Source: Mycobacterium simulans (GTDB taxonomy: Bacteria > Actinomycetota > Actinomycetes > Mycobacteriales > Mycobacteriaceae). From it: a stretch of 64,000 nt of DNA. Each line of letters begins with the position of its first letter. Within the stretch, counting starts at the first letter, position 1. A program made the translations under genes and the position numbers. The stretch is from assembly GCF_900232995.1 (NCBI RefSeq), contig NZ_OCVX01000005.1, positions 252,639 to 316,638 of the forward strand, in the 5' to 3' direction. Below the pieces are notes generated by a model that was not told the origin of the DNA, did not search any database, and worked only from the letters and a program-made list of their open reading frames with translations. Positions 61,508 through 64,000 of this stretch are shown piece after piece.

Positions 61508-62368
61508 TTATCGCCGGGGCGGCGGCTGGCATCTCGGGCAGTAGAACGACGAGCGGTTCATGAATTTTTCCCGCAGCATCACGGCGCCGCACCGCCGGCA
61601 GTTTTCGCCTTCGCGGCCGTAGGCATCCAGCGATCGGTCGAAGTAACCCGACTCGCCGTTGACATTGACATATAGCGAATCGAACGACGTCCCGCCCTTG
61701 GCCAGTGCTTCGCCCATCACCTCGGCGGCGGCGTCCAGGACCGCGGCTAGCTGGCGGCGGGTTAGCGTGGCCGCTATGCGGGCACCATTCACCTTGGCCC
61801 GCCACAGCGCTTCATCGGCGTAGATGTTGCCGATCCCCGAAACCACCTCTTGATTGAGGAGTTGACGTTTGACCTCGGAATGCTTGCGCCGCAGGACTTT
61901 AACCACAGCCTCGGCGTCGAACCGCGGATCCAGCGGATCACGCGCCAGATGAGCGACGGGCTCCGGCACCACGCTGCCGTCGACAGTCACCAGGTCGGCC
62001 AGCAACCATCCCCCGAAGGTCCGCTGGTCGGCGAAGCTCAGCACAGTCCCGTCGTCAAGGAGCGCGGAGATTCGGACATGGTCGGTGCGCGGGACGACCC
62101 CCAGCAACATCTGCCCGCTCATGCCCAGATGTACGACGAGCGCGGTGTCGGGGTCGTTACCGGAGTCCAGTGTTAACCACAGGTACTTGCCGCGGCGATC
62201 CGTTCCAGTGATCCGAGCGCCCAGCAGCCGCGCCGTCAGATCCGCCGGACCGGCCTCATGGCGGCGCACCGCTCGGGGATGGTGCACCCGAACCGCGGTG
62301 ATCGTCTTGCCTACCACATGGTCCTGCAGGCCACGCCGAACCACCTCGACTTCGGGCAGTTCGGGCAT
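61508..62368 (-). CDS. fpg: Formamidopyrimidine-DNA glycosylase (Fpg/MutM)
   Basis: Fpg removes 8-oxoguanine and formamidopyrimidines. The 286-residue protein starts MPELPEVEVVRRGL with catalytic Pro2 and Glu3. The helix-two-turn-helix region has NQEVVSGIGNIYADEAL, and the C-terminal zinc finger is CRRCGAVMLREKFMNRSSFYCPRCQ split as two CxxC pairs. The start codon is 3 bp from a 55-bp tandem repeat that fills the gap to rnc. Confidence 0.97.
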   Translation of the reverse strand: MPELPEVEVVRRGLQDHVVGKTITAVRVHHPRAVRRHEAGPADLTARLLGARITGTDRRGKYLWLTLDSGNDPDTALVVHLGMSGQMLLGVVPRTDHVRISALLDDGTVLSFADQRTFGGWLLADLVTVDGSVVPEPVAHLARDPLDPRFDAEAVVKVLRRKHSEVKRQLLNQEVVSGIGNIYADEALWRAKVNGARIAATLTRRQLAAVLDAAAEVMGEALAKGGTSFDSLYVNVNGESGYFDRSLDAYGREGENCRRCGAVMLREKFMNRSSFYCPRCQPPPRR

Positions 62369-62371
62369 CTA

Positions 62372-62560
62372 GTGATGATCGCAAGCGCGGCGAAGCCGGG
62401 CGCAGCGGGTCATCACCAAACGACTCGTGATGATCGCAAGCGCGGCGAAGCCGGGCGCAGCGGGTCATCACCAAACGACTCGTGATGATCGCAAGCGCGG
62501 CGAAGCCGGGCGCAGCGGGGCATAAGCGCGGCGAAGCCGGGCGCAGCGGGTCGCCACCAA
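62372..62560. repeat. 55-bp tandem repeat between fpg and rnc
   Basis: Two identical 55-bp units (62372-62426, 62427-62481) are followed by a truncated third (62482-62520) and a further partial copy (62523-62560). Each contains GATCGCAAGCGCGGCGAAGC and CGGGCGCAGCGGGTC. The core is the dispersed repeat found at 5706 and 46686. There are no spacers, so it is not CRISPR. Confidence 0.92.
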
Positions 62561-62575
62561 CAATCCAAACCGGAC

Positions 62576-63289
62576 CTAGACCGGAGTTTTGCCCGGGACG
62601 TCGGCGTCCAGCACATTCCAGGCGGCTGCCGCGGCCTTTTGCTCGGCCTCCTTTTTTGAGCGGCCCACACCAGACCCGTATTCGGTGTCCATCACGACCA
62701 CGACAGCGGTGAACTCCTTGTCGTGGTCCGGACCGGTGGAGCTGACCAGGTATGACGGCGCGCCCAGCCCACGTGACGCGGTCAGCTCCTGCAAGCTGGT
62801 TTTCCAGTCCAGCCCGGCGCCCAGCGTCGGAGCGGTGTCCAGCAGCGGTCGAAACAGCCGCAGGATCACCTCACGCGCCGTCTCGATGCCGTGATGCAGG
62901 TAGATCGCGCCCAGCAACGATTCCATCCCGTCGGCCAGGATGCTGGCCTTATCGGCTCCGCCGGTGTTCGCCTCACCGCGACCCAGCAGAACGTAACCGC
63001 CAAGACCCCCGTCGGACAGGCTGCGTGCAACATCGGCCAGCGCCTGGGTGTTAACCACGCTGGCCCGAAGTTTGGCCAGGTCCCCTTCCGAACGTTCCGG
63101 ATGGCGGTGAAAGAGCTCGTCGGTGATTGTCAGCCCGAGAACGGCGTCGCCGAGAAACTCCAACCGCTCGTTGGTCGGAAGCCCGCCGTTCTCGTAGGCA
63201 TAGCTGCGATGCGTCAACGCCAATGTGAGCAGCTCATCGGGCAGCTCGACACCGAGCGCGTCGAGCAGCGGCTGTCGCGACGAGGTCAC
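62576..63289 (-). CDS. rnc: Ribonuclease III
   Basis: RNase III cuts double-stranded RNA in rRNA processing. The protein is 237 residues from GTG at 63289, overlapping the upstream stop by GTGA. The catalytic signature is NERLEFLGDAVLGL, with the second acidic site DGMESLLGAIYL. A dsRNA-binding domain occupies about 155-228 (KTSLQELTASRGLGAPSYLV, GVGRSKKEAEQKAAAAAW). Confidence 0.97.
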   Translation of the reverse strand: MTSSRQPLLDALGVELPDELLTLALTHRSYAYENGGLPTNERLEFLGDAVLGLTITDELFHRHPERSEGDLAKLRASVVNTQALADVARSLSDGGLGGYVLLGRGEANTGGADKASILADGMESLLGAIYLHHGIETAREVILRLFRPLLDTAPTLGAGLDWKTSLQELTASRGLGAPSYLVSSTGPDHDKEFTAVVVVMDTEYGSGVGRSKKEAEQKAAAAAWNVLDADVPGKTPV

Positions 63290-63867
63290 CGCGGGACCTC
63301 GGGGCTTTCCGGCGTGAACATGTCAGCCAGCTTTGCCCACCTCGGATCCATCTGCTCGTGACGGTGGCCGGGCTCGGCGGCCAACGAAACGCCGCATTGT
63401 GGGCATAATCCCGGGCAATCCGGCCGGCACACCGGCGAAAACGGCAGTTCCAGACCGACGGCATCGATGATCGGCTGCTCGATGTCGATCTTCTCGTCGA
63501 CGACGTGCCCGACCTCGTCTTCCTCGGTGGTTGCCTCGGTTGCACTGCCGGGATAGGCGAACAATTCGGTCAGGACGACTTGTACACGACCCCGGACCTC
63601 ACTCAGGCAACGGGAACACTCACCGGTGGTGGGTGCGGCCACCGTCCCGGTCACCAACACCCCCTCGGAGACGGACTCCACTTGCAGATCTAGATCCAGC
63701 GGAGCACCCCGCTCGATCGCGATCAACTCCACACCGATGCGCGACGGACTGCTGACGGTGTCCCGCACCGTAAACATTGCCCCTGGCCGGCGCCCCAGCC
63801 GTGCGATGTCAATCACCATGGGCGCGGTCAGAGGTCGCTGAGTTGTCTGACTGCGCTGCCTCGCCAT
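63286..63867 (-). CDS. DUF177 (YceD) protein (Rv2926c type)
   Basis: The protein is 193 residues from the ATG at 63867 (MARQRSQTTQRPL); the frame opens at 63903. DUF177 proteins are linked to 23S rRNA and L32 metabolism. CSRCL in the middle and CRPDCPGLCPQCG near residue 160 form a likely zinc site. In many bacteria rpmF follows directly; here the next gene is rnc, overlapping by four bases. Confidence 0.93.
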   Translation of the reverse strand: MARQRSQTTQRPLTAPMVIDIARLGRRPGAMFTVRDTVSSPSRIGVELIAIERGAPLDLDLQVESVSEGVLVTGTVAAPTTGECSRCLSEVRGRVQVVLTELFAYPGSATEATTEEDEVGHVVDEKIDIEQPIIDAVGLELPFSPVCRPDCPGLCPQCGVSLAAEPGHRHEQMDPRWAKLADMFTPESPEVPR

Positions 63868-63955
63868 AACAGAAATCCTACGGCTCGCGCCGCAAACGTC
63901 CATGGCTCATCGGTCCTGCACCCGCGCGTGACTATCCCGCGCGGGAGAACCCGGT

Positions 63956-64000
63956 TTAGCGCGTCGCGTAGTCGTGCGTGCCGGCCGCGGTGCGAAGTTG
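63956..64000 (-). CDS. C-terminal end of a SepIVA-like protein (Rv2927c type), truncated by window
   Basis: The last 14 codons, QLRTAAGTHDYATR, end in TAA at 63956-63958. The position directly upstream of the DUF177 gene and the tail sequence agree with Rv2927c, a DivIVA-like coiled-coil protein (SepIVA). Only the extreme C-terminus is visible, so the identity rests mainly on synteny. Confidence 0.5.
   Translation of the reverse strand, partial: QLRTAAGTHDYATR

Noticed and set aside
62372..62560. Possible CRISPR array
   Set aside because: The units are contiguous 55-bp copies with no unique spacers, and there are no cas genes.
1..64000. tRNA, rRNA, prophage or complete insertion sequence
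   Set aside because: I found no cloverleaf, rRNA core sequence, transposase or integrase other than chromosomal XerC.

Overview
This window is chromosomal DNA from a slow-growing, high-GC Mycobacterium. Nearly every gene has a recognisable counterpart in the M. tuberculosis Rv2864c-Rv2927c interval, in the same order and orientation. Specific markers are a PE_PGRS tail, a PPE protein, the MPT83/DipZ/MPT70 antigen cluster, MPT53, PknI and a MIRU-type tandem repeat between frr and pyrH. It is not M. tuberculosis itself. The toxin-antitoxin pairs relFG and vapBC43 and the insertion-sequence genes known from H37Rv are absent, and four loci are extra: a ribbon-helix-helix/DUF4097 pair, an MPT63-like antigen, a lactate 2-monooxygenase and an SDR-type epimerase. 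A relative such as M. kansasii, M. marinum or M. szulgai fits best. The species assignment is inference from remembered gene content.

Layout. 1-0.4 kb: end of a PE_PGRS gene. 0.4-7 kb: penicillin-binding lipoprotein, GNAT, ispG, rip1 and dxr (MEP isoprenoid pathway plus a site-2 protease). 7-10.6 kb: SigK-type antigen cluster mpt83-dipZ-mpt70, each gene preceded by CCATCC-N16-CGAAT, followed by a small membrane protein. 10.6-12 kb: DUF4097/ribbon-helix-helix operon with a palindromic operator. 12-17.2 kb: ccdA-mpt53 (disulfide chemistry), rlmN, cdsA, frr and pyrH. 17.5-19 kb: GlnR-like regulator and MPT63-like protein. 19-24.3 kb: amidase, tsf-rpsB, an M23 peptidase-like protein and PPE45. 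24.5-30.6 kb: xerC, lactate monooxygenase, siderophore-interacting protein, then dprA-comM-yraN with overlapping junctions. 30.7-34.9 kb: fdhD-fdhF and an epimerase. 35-41 kb: rnhB, lepB and the ribosomal/RNA-processing genes rplS, trmD, rimM, KH protein and rpsP, interrupted by divergent lppW. 41-47.9 kb: dacB2, TetR, two amidohydrolases and pknI. 47.9-63.9 kb: ffh, a helicase, glnD-glnB-amt (nitrogen sensing), ftsY, smc, acyP, OsmC, fpg, rnc, DUF177, and the last codons of a SepIVA-like gene.

The genes form several working units: protein export (ffh, ftsY, lepB), nitrogen control (glnD, glnB, amt and perhaps the GlnR-like regulator), ribosome maturation (rimM, trmD, rpsP, rplS, rnc), oxidative folding of secreted proteins (dipZ, ccdA, mpt53), and cell-wall synthesis and remodelling (penicillin-binding lipoprotein, dacB2, lppW, M23 protein). 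The most unusual non-coding content is repetitive DNA: a 53-bp MIRU array that supplies the ribosome-binding site and start codon of frr, a 59-bp array duplicating the 3' end of rlmN, a dispersed GC-rich repeat that forms a 55-bp tandem between fpg and rnc and also encodes the C-terminus of Dxr, and a 28-bp perfect palindrome between lppW and trmD. The best candidate for an undescribed system is the ribbon-helix-helix/DUF4097 operon.
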